From the NCBI GenBank assembly GCA_902796695.1, contig CADBQE010000011.1, positions 1-7,731 on the forward strand: DNA of 7,731 bases, written 5' to 3'. A program made the position numbers and the translations under genes. Of this stretch, positions 1 to 5,875 are shown piece after piece. Source of the DNA: an uncultured Lachnospiraceae bacterium. GTDB lineage: Bacteria > Bacillota > Clostridia > Lachnospirales > Lachnospiraceae. Position 1 is the stretch's first letter, and every line of letters begins with the position of its first letter. A model generated the notes under the pieces. The model worked only from the letters and a program-made list of their open reading frames with translations, ran no database searches and had not been told where the DNA came from.

Positions 1-1
1 C

Positions 2-1069
2 TTTTTTGTGCGGAACGGCCGCATGATCGGCCGCGATCACAGCCGGCTTGAGGTAACGGAAGAAGAGCCGGCCGCCCTGCTTTCGCAGGTGATCCGCCAG
101 TTTTACAGCGGAACGCCGTTCCTGCCCCGGGAGATCCTGGTGGAAACGGAGCCGGAAGACAGGGAACTGCTGGAAGCCGTGCTGACGAGCCGCGCCGGCC
201 GGAAGGTCACGGTGCGGGTCCCGCAGCGCGGGGAAAAACGCGGCCTGCTGGACCTGGCCGCGGAAAACGCGGCCCGGGAGCTGAACCGCCTGCAGACGCA
301 GGCAAAGCGCGAAGAAGAGCGCAGCGTCGGCGCCCTGCGCGGCCTGCAGGAACTGCTGGGCATGGAGAATCTGCGGCGCATCGAGGCCTACGACATCTCC
401 CATATCAGCGGCTTTGCCACCGTAGGCTCCATGGTGGTGTATGAGGACGGCCGCCCCAAGAAGAATGATTACCGGAAATTCCGCATCCGGTTTGTGGAAG
501 GCAATAATGATACGGCCTCCCTGACGGAGGTCCTGTACCGGCGCTTTACGCACGGGCTGAAGGAGCAGAGCATGGTGCGCGAAAGCATCGGCTACGACAG
601 CGCGGATTCCTTCCTGCGCTTTCCGGACCTGATCCTGATGGACGGCGGAAAAGGACAGGTGCATGCGGCGCAGCAGGTGCTGGCGCAGCTGGGCCTTGCC
701 GTCCCGGTCTGCGGGATGGTGAAGGACGATCATCACCGCACGCGCGGCCTCTACTTCCGGGACACGGAACTGCCGATCGATACCCGGGGCGAAGTCTTCA
801 AACTGATCACCCGCATCCAGGATGAAACGCACCGCTTCGCCATCGAATACCACCGCTCGCTGCGGGGCAAGAGCCAGGTCCACTCCATCCTGGACGACAT
901 CCCCGGCGTCGGCCCCGCCCGCCGCCGCGCCCTCCTGGCCGCCCTCCCGAACATCGACGCCATCCGCGAAGCGGACTTCACCGCCCTGAAATCCGTCCCC
1001 GGCATGAACGCCCCCGCCGCCCGCGCCGTCTACGCCTTCTTCCACGGCGGCGAACTCCCCGAAACGTGA
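2..1069 (+). CDS. uvrC: UvrABC system protein C, C-terminal part (5' end outside window)
   Basis: UvrC makes both incisions around DNA lesions during nucleotide excision repair, acting with UvrB in the cytoplasm. The open frame runs in from the left edge, so the GTG at position 8 is internal rather than the start. The visible 355 residues begin with FFVRNGRMIGRDH, which in the family follows the UVR motif. The N-terminal GIY-YIG nuclease and UvrB-binding segment therefore lie outside the window. The RNase H-like endonuclease domain is present with its acidic and His residues: YDISHISG (Asp131 of the visible part), LMDGGKGQ (Asp214) and DETHRFA (His277). A tandem helix-hairpin-helix DNA-binding region follows, with DDIPGVGPARRRALL and LKSVPGMNAPAARAVY. 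The length after the endonuclease domain is normal for the family. The stop codon TGA (1067-1069) lies inside a repeat, so the last residues (ELPET) are partly repeat-encoded. The identification is firm. Confidence 0.97.
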   Translation, partial: FFVRNGRMIGRDHSRLEVTEEEPAALLSQVIRQFYSGTPFLPREILVETEPEDRELLEAVLTSRAGRKVTVRVPQRGEKRGLLDLAAENAARELNRLQTQAKREEERSVGALRGLQELLGMENLRRIEAYDISHISGFATVGSMVVYEDGRPKKNDYRKFRIRFVEGNNDTASLTEVLYRRFTHGLKEQSMVRESIGYDSADSFLRFPDLILMDGGKGQVHAAQQVLAQLGLAVPVCGMVKDDHHRTRGLYFRDTELPIDTRGEVFKLITRIQDETHRFAIEYHRSLRGKSQVHSILDDIPGVGPARRRALLAALPNIDAIREADFTALKSVPGMNAPAARAVYAFFHGGELPET

Positions 1070-1092
1070 CAGGGGGACGGTTCCTTTGTCAC
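1066..1092 (+). repeat. RAYT/REP-like imperfect palindromic repeat, copy 1
   Basis: This 27-bp unit begins GTGACAGGGGGACGG and ends CTTTGTCAC. Including flanking bases, it has perfect 7-bp inverted arms ACGTGAC (1064-1070) and GTCACGT (1088-1094). If G-U pairs are allowed, the stem continues almost to a 3-base loop in RNA read from the plus strand. It is a direct repeat of 1098-1124 with 25 of 27 bases identical. From memory, sequences of this type are widely dispersed in Clostridia and some other bacteria and accompany IS200-like (Y1) REP-associated transposases. That link is recalled and not shown here, because no transposase gene is in the window. Confidence 0.8.
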
Positions 1093-1097
1093 GTTTT

Positions 1098-1124
1098 GTG
1101 ACAGGGGGACGGTTCTTTTGTCAT
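1098..1124 (+). repeat. RAYT/REP-like imperfect palindromic repeat, copy 2
   Basis: This second copy lies 32 bp downstream of copy 1 in the same orientation. It differs at only two positions (T at 1116 for C at 1084, and T at 1124 for C at 1092). The first difference turns a G-C pair into a G-U pair in the RNA hairpin. The outer arms TGACA and TGTCA are retained. The tandem, same-orientation arrangement with a 5-base spacer resembles the paired REP elements called BIMEs. Confidence 0.8.
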
Positions 1125-1130
1125 CTTTTT
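1098..1130 (+). terminator. Possible rho-independent terminator made from repeat copy 2
   Basis: The plus-strand RNA of repeat copy 2 can fold into a stem of about 12 pairs (1098-1109 with 1113-1124). Five of these are G-U, and the loop is 3 bases. A run of five T (1126-1130) follows two bases later. The element is placed correctly to end uvrC transcription upstream of the separate hprK promoter. The many G-U pairs make it weaker than a classic terminator, so the call is tentative. Confidence 0.4.
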
Positions 1131-1132
1131 CC

Positions 1133-1153
1133 GCCGGGGACCGGCTCCCCGGC
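1133..1153 (+). other. GC-rich hairpin upstream of hprK
   Basis: A perfect 8-bp inverted repeat, GCCGGGGA (1133-1140) and TCCCCGGC (1146-1153), has a 5-base loop CCGGC. No T-tract follows, so it is not a standard intrinsic terminator, although it could strengthen the T-run termination just before it. A second small inverted repeat, CCGCAA (1153-1158) and TTGCGG (1167-1172), follows directly. Its right arm coincides with the proposed -35 hexamer of the hprK promoter. Confidence 0.5.
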
Positions 1154-1166
1154 CGCAAATCCCCCC

Positions 1167-1195
1167 TTGCGGGGCGTGCGGAAAACCGCTACAAT
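1167..1195 (+). promoter_or_regulatory. Probable sigma-A promoter for hprK
   Basis: A -35 hexamer TTGCGG (1167-1172) and a -10 hexamer TACAAT (1190-1195) are separated by exactly 17 bases. The -10 matches the consensus at five of six positions, while the -35 keeps the conserved TTG. Predicted transcription start is near 1202, giving a leader of about 28 bases before the hprK ATG. This is the only AT-rich stretch in the intergenic region. The promoter would drive hprK, murB and whiA. Confidence 0.65.
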
Positions 1196-1229
1196 ACAAC
1201 TGTCAACTCTCATAAATTACGGTGACGCC

Positions 1230-2168
1230 ATGAATGGAATATCATTACAGGAATTATCCGACAAACTGAATCTGGTCAATATGACGCCGGAGATCCCGCT
1301 GCAGGACATCGAGATCCGCAACCCCGAACTGAACCGGCCGGCGCTGCAGCTGACCGGGTTCATGAAGCATTTTGATCCCACGCGGATCCAGATCGTGGGC
1401 ATGGTGGAATTCGAATATGTGCGCTCCCTGCCGGACAACGAGCGGGTGGCCGCGTTCGAACGGCTGATGGACCTGCAGATCCCCTGCCTGATCCTCACGC
1501 GCGATTACCGGCCGCAGGAGGACATCATGGCGATGGCGCTGCAGCACCGCGTCCCGATCCTGGGCACCTCGCTGCCCACCTCCGTCTTTGAGGCGCGCCT
1601 GCTGCGCCAGCTGGAGATCTCCCTGGCCCCGATGGTCGCCATCCACGGCGTGCTGGTGGACGTGTTCGGCGAAGGCGTGCTGATCCTCGGCAACTCCGGC
1701 ATCGGCAAGAGCGAGACCGCGCTGGCGCTGGTCAAACGCGGACACCGCCTGGTGGCGGACGATGTGGTGGAGATCCGGCGCTACAGCGAGCAGGAACTGG
1801 TCGGCCGCGCCCCGGATGTGACGCGCTACCTGATGGAACTGCGCGGCATCGGCGCGATCGACATCAAAGCACTTTACGGTGTGGAATGCGTGGAGGACGA
1901 AAAGCAGATCAGCATGGTGATCCGCCTGGAGGCCTGGGACCAGAGCAACGCCGTCAACCGCCGTCTGAGCATCAAAGAAGAATATGTGGAATATCTGGGC
2001 AATAAGCTGGTCTGCTTCACGATCCCCCTCAGCCCCGGCCGCAACTCCGCCGTTATCGTGGAGACCGCCGCGGTGAACTTCCGTCAGAAACGGATGGGCT
2101 ACGACGCCGGCAAGGAGCTGGAGCGCCGGATCATGGAGAAAATGGCCCGCGACCGGGCCCGGAAATAG
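1230..2168 (+). CDS. hprK: HPr kinase/phosphorylase
   Basis: This bifunctional enzyme phosphorylates the phosphocarrier HPr on its regulatory serine (Ser46 in model Firmicutes) and also removes that phosphate. It thereby controls carbon catabolite repression and sugar uptake through the PTS. The protein is 312 residues, the usual length. The N-terminal domain (about 1-130) is followed by a kinase domain with catalytic His139 (VAIHGVLVDVFG), a Walker A loop GNSGIGKS (154-161), the DD pair 177-178 (LVADDVVEI), the family signature MELRGIGAID (202-211, Mg-binding Glu203) and a C-terminal PGRNSAV/NFRQKRMGYDA segment. I chose the ATG at 1230 because NGISLQELSDKL is the normal N-terminus. An in-frame ATG at 1086 would lie in the repeats and translate into unconserved sequence. 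The ribosome binding site (around ACGGTGA, 1220-1226) is weak. The stop overlaps the murB ribosome binding site. Confidence 0.97.
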   Translation: MNGISLQELSDKLNLVNMTPEIPLQDIEIRNPELNRPALQLTGFMKHFDPTRIQIVGMVEFEYVRSLPDNERVAAFERLMDLQIPCLILTRDYRPQEDIMAMALQHRVPILGTSLPTSVFEARLLRQLEISLAPMVAIHGVLVDVFGEGVLILGNSGIGKSETALALVKRGHRLVADDVVEIRRYSEQELVGRAPDVTRYLMELRGIGAIDIKALYGVECVEDEKQISMVIRLEAWDQSNAVNRRLSIKEEYVEYLGNKLVCFTIPLSPGRNSAVIVETAAVNFRQKRMGYDAGKELERRIMEKMARDRARK

Positions 2169-2177
2169 GAGGCAGAA

Positions 2178-3095
2178 ATGGCAGGAGATTTCCTGAGATT
2201 TGCGGAAGATTATACAGTATCCACCGATGAGGTGCAGATCGTTTTCGGAGAGCCCATGCGGGAGCATACCAGCTTTCATGTGGGCGGGGGCGCTCAGATC
2301 TTTGTGCGTCCCTACAGCGAAGAAGCGCTGGCGGTCGGACTCGATCTCTGCCGGGAGTATGAGCTGCCGCGCTACATTCTGGGGAAGGGGACCAATCTGC
2401 TGGTGAGCGACACCGGCGTCAAAGGCGTGGTCTTCGATATGACGGCCCTGACCGGCTGGCGGTTCGACGGAGACAGCCTGTTTGCCCTCTCCGGCAGCCT
2501 GCTGCGGAATCTGGCGAAAGCGGCGGCGGAACGCTCGCTCTCCGGCCTGGAATTCGCACACGGCATCCCCGGAACGCTGGGCGGCGCGCTGACGATGAAC
2601 GCTGGGGCCTACGGCGGCGAAATGAAGGATATTACGGAAAGCGTCCGGCTGATGGACGCGAAGGGACAGATCCGCGAGATCTCCGCCGCGGAGATGGATT
2701 TCGGATACCGTCACAGCCGGATGGAAGGCAGTGACGACATCATCCTGTCGGCCGTGCTGCGCGTTCGGCCCGGGGAGCGGGAAGCGATCGAAGCCCGCAT
2801 GCGGGAACTGGGAGAGCGGCGCCGGGAGAAGCAGCCGCTCGAATATCCCAGCGCCGGCAGCACGTTCAAGCGGCCGGCGGGGCATTTCGCCGGACAGCTG
2901 ATCGAAGAGGCAGGGCTCAAGGGTTTTGCCGTGGGCGGCGCGCAGGTATCGGAAAAGCACGCCGGATTTGTCATCAATACCGGGCGGGCGACCGCCCGCG
3001 ACGTCTATACGCTCTGCGAGGAAGTCACGCGGCGCGTGCGGGAGCACAGCGGCGTGGAACTGGAACGGGAAGTCCGCCTCTGGGGGGATTTCTGA
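2178..3095 (+). CDS. murB: UDP-N-acetylenolpyruvoylglucosamine reductase (MurB)
   Basis: MurB uses NADPH and bound FAD to reduce enolpyruvyl-UDP-GlcNAc to UDP-N-acetylmuramic acid, the second committed step of peptidoglycan precursor synthesis in the cytoplasm. The protein has 305 residues, typical of the shorter type II MurB of Gram-positives. Visible motifs are HTSFHVGGGAQIF and LGKGTNLLVSD (FAD-binding domain), EFAHGIPGTLGG and NAGAYGGEM (FAD/substrate), YRHS (Tyr177-Arg178), PSAGSTFK with the probable proton-donor Ser228, IEEAGLKGFAVGGAQVS, and the terminal LEREVRLWG with a catalytic Glu, probably Glu298. A strong AGGAGG (2167-2172) overlaps the hprK stop and lies 5 bases before the ATG. 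The stop TGA shares its last base with the whiA ATG (TGATG), which suggests coupled translation. Confidence 0.97.
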   Translation: MAGDFLRFAEDYTVSTDEVQIVFGEPMREHTSFHVGGGAQIFVRPYSEEALAVGLDLCREYELPRYILGKGTNLLVSDTGVKGVVFDMTALTGWRFDGDSLFALSGSLLRNLAKAAAERSLSGLEFAHGIPGTLGGALTMNAGAYGGEMKDITESVRLMDAKGQIREISAAEMDFGYRHSRMEGSDDIILSAVLRVRPGEREAIEARMRELGERRREKQPLEYPSAGSTFKRPAGHFAGQLIEEAGLKGFAVGGAQVSEKHAGFVINTGRATARDVYTLCEEVTRRVREHSGVELEREVRLWGDF

Positions 3096-4036
3096 TGGCC
3101 AGTACCTTTTCCCGGGATACGAAGGACCTGCTCAGCCGGGTTCCTTTAAAACCGCGGGCGCAGCGGCTTGCGGAGCTGCATGCCCTGGCCGCCGGGATCG
3201 GCAGTCTGGACGTAAAAGAGGACGGATCGCTCAGCCTGATGATCCAGAGCGAAAACCTTCCCGCTGTCCGGCGGGGGGATTTTTTAATGCGCGCGCTTGC
3301 GGGCGGCATCCCGGCAAGCAGCGTCTTTTCCGGAAAAGGGACCGCGCCGATCTACACCGTCAGGCTGGAGGACCACCGCGCCACAGTCCGTCTGCTGCAG
3401 GAACTCGGTTTTATGAACCGGAAGGGCGTTCTGCGGGAAGAGGGGCTTCCGGCACCGGAAACGCTGCTGAAAAACGAGGCCTGCCGTCGCGCCTTTCTGC
3501 GGGGCGCTTTTCTGGCGGGCGGCTACGTCAGCGACCCGGAAGGCGCCTATCATTGGGAAATCGTGACCACGAGCGAAGCGCGGGCGCAGGAACTGCGGTC
3601 CATGCTGGAAGGCTGGAATCTGCCGGCCCGCACAACTTCCCGGAAGGGAAAAAGCTTGGTGTATCTGAAAAACAGTGAAGCGATCTCTTCCGTACTCAGC
3701 CTGATGGGCGCTTTTCAGAGTACGCTGCAGTGGGAGAGCGCCCGGGCCTTCCGCAGCCTGCAGGGCCAGATCAACCGCCAGGTCAACTGCGATCTGGGCA
3801 ACTCCGCCAAGGTCTCGCAGGCCGGCGAGAGCCAGGTGCGTGCCATCCTGGCCATCCGGGAAAAAGTGGGGCTGGAAACCCTCCCGCGTCCCCTTCAGGA
3901 CGCAGCACGCCTGCGCCTGGATAACCCCGATCTGCCCCTGAAAGAGCTGGGCGAACTCCTGGATCCCCCCGTCGGCAAATCCGGCATGAACCACCGCTTC
4001 CGCCGGATCCTGCAGATCGCCGAAGAACTTACCTGA
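3095..4036 (+). CDS. whiA: WhiA-family DNA-binding regulator
   Basis: WhiA is a conserved Gram-positive DNA-binding protein. It is a sporulation regulator in Streptomyces and is linked to cell division and chromosome segregation in Bacillus. The 313-residue length fits the family. The N-terminus MASTFSRDTKDLLSRV matches the usual start. A homing-endonuclease-like (LAGLIDADG-type) domain, without the catalytic role, is marked by CRRAFLRGAFLAGGYVSD (from Cys130), the repeated core of that fold. The C-terminal helix-turn-helix domain contains NRQVNCDLGN (227-236) and LKELGELLDPPVGKSG with NHRFRR near the end. The start codon overlaps the murB stop by one base, with a G-rich stretch (3082-3088) as ribosome binding site. 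The usual partners rapZ and glmR are not between it and murB. A terminator follows. Confidence 0.95.
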   Translation: MASTFSRDTKDLLSRVPLKPRAQRLAELHALAAGIGSLDVKEDGSLSLMIQSENLPAVRRGDFLMRALAGGIPASSVFSGKGTAPIYTVRLEDHRATVRLLQELGFMNRKGVLREEGLPAPETLLKNEACRRAFLRGAFLAGGYVSDPEGAYHWEIVTTSEARAQELRSMLEGWNLPARTTSRKGKSLVYLKNSEAISSVLSLMGAFQSTLQWESARAFRSLQGQINRQVNCDLGNSAKVSQAGESQVRAILAIREKVGLETLPRPLQDAARLRLDNPDLPLKELGELLDPPVGKSGMNHRFRRILQIAEELT

Positions 4037-4056
4037 CTTATTTTCTCAACCCACAG

Positions 4057-4086
4057 ACAGGACCGCCCCCAGGCGGCTCTGTTTTT
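4057..4086 (+). terminator. Rho-independent terminator after whiA
   Basis: The stem pairs CCGCC (4063-4067) with GGCGG (4072-4076) around the loop CCCA. After one A-C mismatch it continues with ACAGG (4057-4061) against TCTGT (4078-4082), including one G-U pair. Five T (4082-4086) follow, the first of them also forming the last stem pair. It lies 20 bases after the whiA stop and only 14 bases before the prmA ATG, so it may also act as a partial terminator or attenuator in the prmA leader. No convincing promoter was found between it and prmA. Confidence 0.8.
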
Positions 4087-4100
4087 CAGAAGGAGACAGT

Positions 4101-5153
4101 ATGGAATGGCATAAATACAGTATTTTGATCGAGCCGGAACAGGAGGATGCCGTGACTGCGATGCTGTGCGGACTCGGGATCGAAGGGGTGGAGATCGAAG
4201 ACGGAATGATCCCGTCGGAGGAAGAACTGGGGCAGATGTTTGTGGATCTGTCGCCGGAGCTGGCACCGGATGAACTGCCGGATACGGGAGAGCCGAAAAT
4301 CAGCTTCTATCTGCGGATAAACGGGGGGAAGGACGCTGCGCAGCCCCAGACCGGGGACGCTTCGGATGATTCCTATACCATTCACGACCGCCTCTGGCTC
4401 CCGGAGGAGGAGCAGGCCCTGCTGCGGCAGGTCCGGGAAGAATGGGACCGCCTGTTTCCCGGAAAGCCCTTCCGCCTGGAAAGCGATATCAGCCGCGAAG
4501 AAGACTGGCGTGATACCTGGAAACAGTACTATAAGCCTCTTTTGGTGAATGACCTGCTGATCCTTCCGGTCTGGGAGACTGTTCCGGAGGAGCAGGCGGA
4601 GGCGGTAAAAGCGGGCCGGATCAAGGTGATCCGGCTGGATCCCGGCACGGCGTTCGGCAGCGGGACGCATGAGTCGACCCGCCTGTGCCTGGACGGCTTA
4701 AAGAAATGGATGCGCGGCGGCGAGACTGTTCTGGATATCGGCTGCGGCAGCGGGATCCTGGGACTGGCAGCCCTGCGGTATGGAGCGGACACTGTCACGG
4801 CCACGGAACTGGATCCGGCGTGCCATCATGTGATTGAGGAAAATTTGACGCTGAATGACGTAAAAGAAGGATGCTTTTTCTTTAAGGAAGGAAATATTCT
4901 CTCGGATCCCGGGCTGGTCTCCGGTCGTTATGACCTCATTCTATGCAATATCCTGGCACCGGTCATCATTTCCCTCGCCGCGCCCGGCGCCGCCGACCGC
5001 TATGCCAAAACCGGAGGGATCTTCATCACCTCCGGCATTTACAAAGAACATCGGGAAGAAGTGGAAAAAGCCTTCCGGGCCAACCCTGCCTGGCAGCTTC
5101 TGGAAACGGTTCCCTTAAACGACTGGGTCAGCGTAGTCGTCCGCCGGGTCTGA
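4101..5153 (+). CDS. prmA: Ribosomal protein L11 methyltransferase
   Basis: PrmA uses S-adenosylmethionine to methylate ribosomal protein L11 (trimethylation of amino groups) in the cytoplasm. At 350 residues it is somewhat longer than the roughly 310-residue Gram-positive form. The extra length appears to be in the N-terminal part, an acidic stretch around residues 70-105. The N-terminal substrate-recognition domain opens with MEWHKYSILIEPEQEDAV. The catalytic domain shows LDPGTAFGSGTHESTRLCL (179-197, diagnostic for PrmA), the SAM-binding motif I LDIGCGSGILGL (211-222) and LCNILAPVI (281-289), equivalent to the post-IV N-I-x-x-x-x-I region. The C-terminus NDWVSVVVRR is the standard ending. 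AAGGAG (4090-4095), 5 bases before the ATG, fixes the start. An rsmE gene often follows prmA in Firmicutes, but none is seen here. Confidence 0.95.
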   Translation: MEWHKYSILIEPEQEDAVTAMLCGLGIEGVEIEDGMIPSEEELGQMFVDLSPELAPDELPDTGEPKISFYLRINGGKDAAQPQTGDASDDSYTIHDRLWLPEEEQALLRQVREEWDRLFPGKPFRLESDISREEDWRDTWKQYYKPLLVNDLLILPVWETVPEEQAEAVKAGRIKVIRLDPGTAFGSGTHESTRLCLDGLKKWMRGGETVLDIGCGSGILGLAALRYGADTVTATELDPACHHVIEENLTLNDVKEGCFFFKEGNILSDPGLVSGRYDLILCNILAPVIISLAAPGAADRYAKTGGIFITSGIYKEHREEVEKAFRANPAWQLLETVPLNDWVSVVVRRV

Positions 5154-5379
5154 AAGCCCGAATATCAGTTTTTTACAGGGTGTCCGGATAAAACTTTTCC
5201 GGCAGGGAAAGCAGATCGGTGAAGGAGCGGACGCGTACTCAGGCTCTTCGGGATGCAAATTATATCAGATCAGAGGCCGGGAAGAAAGCTATGACGTAAT
5301 CATAAGCTATGCCGATGGAAAACTCTGTATTGCCGCGGCAGATGAAGCAACCTGCCAAAATAAAGAAGGGCATCCGTAA
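5137..5379 (+). pseudogene. Possible remnant of an unidentified gene (no start codon)
   Basis: From 5137 this frame stays open for 80 codons and ends in tandem stops TAA TAA (5377-5382). It contains no ATG, GTG or TTG. Its first few codons overlap the prmA 3' end in another frame. The translation from about 5176 looks protein-like, for example RGREESYDVIISYADGK and LCIAAADEATC, but I recognise no family. Third-position GC is roughly half, clearly lower than in the flanking genes. It could be the C-terminal remnant of a lost gene or chance open sequence. No promoter or RNA gene is evident in this 275-base gap apart from the hairpins listed separately. Confidence 0.3.
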
Positions 5380-5388
5380 TAAGGATGC
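5370..5388. other. Small perfect hairpin at the end of the remnant frame
   Basis: GCATCC (5370-5375) and GGATGC (5383-5388) are perfectly complementary around a 7-base loop that contains the end of the TAATAA stops. One or two further G-C pairs form if T5389 is bulged. On the minus strand the stem is followed by pyrimidine-rich sequence (CCTTCTTTATTTT), so it could be a secondary terminator for the leftward gene set. On the plus strand no T-tract follows. Confidence 0.4.
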
Positions 5389-5403
5389 TCCCTGAAAAAG
5401 TGC

Positions 5404-5439
5404 AGCTGACAGATGGATGTGAAATCTGTCAGCTTTTTT
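5404..5439. terminator. Strong intrinsic terminator between convergent units
   Basis: A perfect 11-bp stem pairs AGCTGACAGAT (5404-5414) with ATCTGTCAGCT (5424-5434) around a 9-base loop. Six T (5434-5439) follow on the plus strand, ending the prmA unit. On the minus strand the same stem is followed, after four bases, by five T (complement of 5395-5399). It can therefore serve the leftward gtrA-like unit as well. The stop codon of the gtrA-like gene lies within the right arm. Confidence 0.85.
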
Positions 5440-5833
5440 GATTCTGCGAATCCAGACTCTTCCCGAAAACGAAAAAACGCTGATACAAAAACTCCGTAAC
5501 CAGGTTCAGTGCCATATTCGCGAACGTGGCCAGATATTCGTTCCAGCCCCACTGTACGGTATAAACATGCTCCAGCCAGGAGGAAAGTGGGGTAAAGACG
5601 GCGTAATAAGCGGCGACCTTCAGCATGGCCACGGGGACGTTGGCAGCGGATTTGAACGTGAATCTGCGGTTCAGGGTGAAGTTCCACAGCACCGACAGGA
5701 TCAGCGCGATCATATAGCTGAGCCAGTACGGCCAGTGCAGCAGTTCGTTGAACAGGGCAAAACTGCCGATTTCGATCAGACCGGCGCTGACGGAAAAACA
5801 AACAAATTTAAGAATCCGGGTAAACTCTTTCAT
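5429..5833 (-). CDS. GtrA-like small membrane protein
   Basis: This 134-residue protein matches the GtrA-like family. These are small four-helix membrane proteins, some of which are thought to move undecaprenyl-phosphate-linked sugars across the membrane for polysaccharide or O-antigen modification. Four hydrophobic segments are visible: about residues 8-28 (FVCFSVSAGLIEIGSFALF), 35-54 (with YMIALILSVLWNF), 68-90 and 97-119 (MALNLVTEFLYQRFFVF). The hallmark basic motif NFTLNRRFTF follows helix 2, and YQRFFVF ends helix 4. I chose the ATG at 5833 because MKEFTRILKF is the expected N-terminus. An upstream extension would run back over the J-domain gene. A purine-rich GAGCAGG lies immediately before the ATG, with short spacing. 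It is downstream of the J-domain gene on the same strand, 89 bases apart. No glycosyltransferase partner is present, so its substrate is unknown. Confidence 0.88.
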   Translation of the reverse strand: MKEFTRILKFVCFSVSAGLIEIGSFALFNELLHWPYWLSYMIALILSVLWNFTLNRRFTFKSAANVPVAMLKVAAYYAVFTPLSSWLEHVYTVQWGWNEYLATFANMALNLVTEFLYQRFFVFGKSLDSQNQKS

Positions 5834-5875
5834 AACCTGCTCAAAGTATGCCCAAGCGCGGACAGATGAGATGCC

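Noticed and set aside
8..10. GTG at position 8 as the start of uvrC
   Set aside because: The frame is open to the window edge and the first codons (FFV) match internal UvrC sequence, so the gene is simply cut by the window.
1086..1229. Upstream ATG extending hprK by 48 codons
   Set aside because: The extension runs through the repeat, the GC hairpin and the promoter. The ATG at 1230 gives the normal HprK N-terminus and length.
1254..3047. Open frame of 597 codons on the minus strand opposite hprK and murB
   Set aside because: It lies wholly antisense to two firmly identified genes. It is rich in His, Gln, Arg and Ala, as expected from GC-rich shadow frames, and shows no recognisable domain.
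2926..3678. Open frame of 250 codons on the plus strand spanning the murB-whiA junction
   Set aside because: It overlaps conserved parts of both genes in another frame. The translation is Arg/Gly/Pro-rich with no domain.
3284..3994. Open frame of 236 codons on the minus strand opposite whiA
   Set aside because: It is antisense to a clear whiA gene, has low-complexity shadow-like composition and no ribosome binding site or family motif.
4039..4044. TATTTT as a possible -10 element for prmA
   Set aside because: No -35 match lies at a suitable distance, and the transcript would begin almost at the terminator hairpin.
5293..5311. Imperfect palindrome around TATGACGTAATCATA in the prmA downstream region
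   Set aside because: It is short and imperfect, with no promoter or gene start nearby, so it is not distinguishable from chance.
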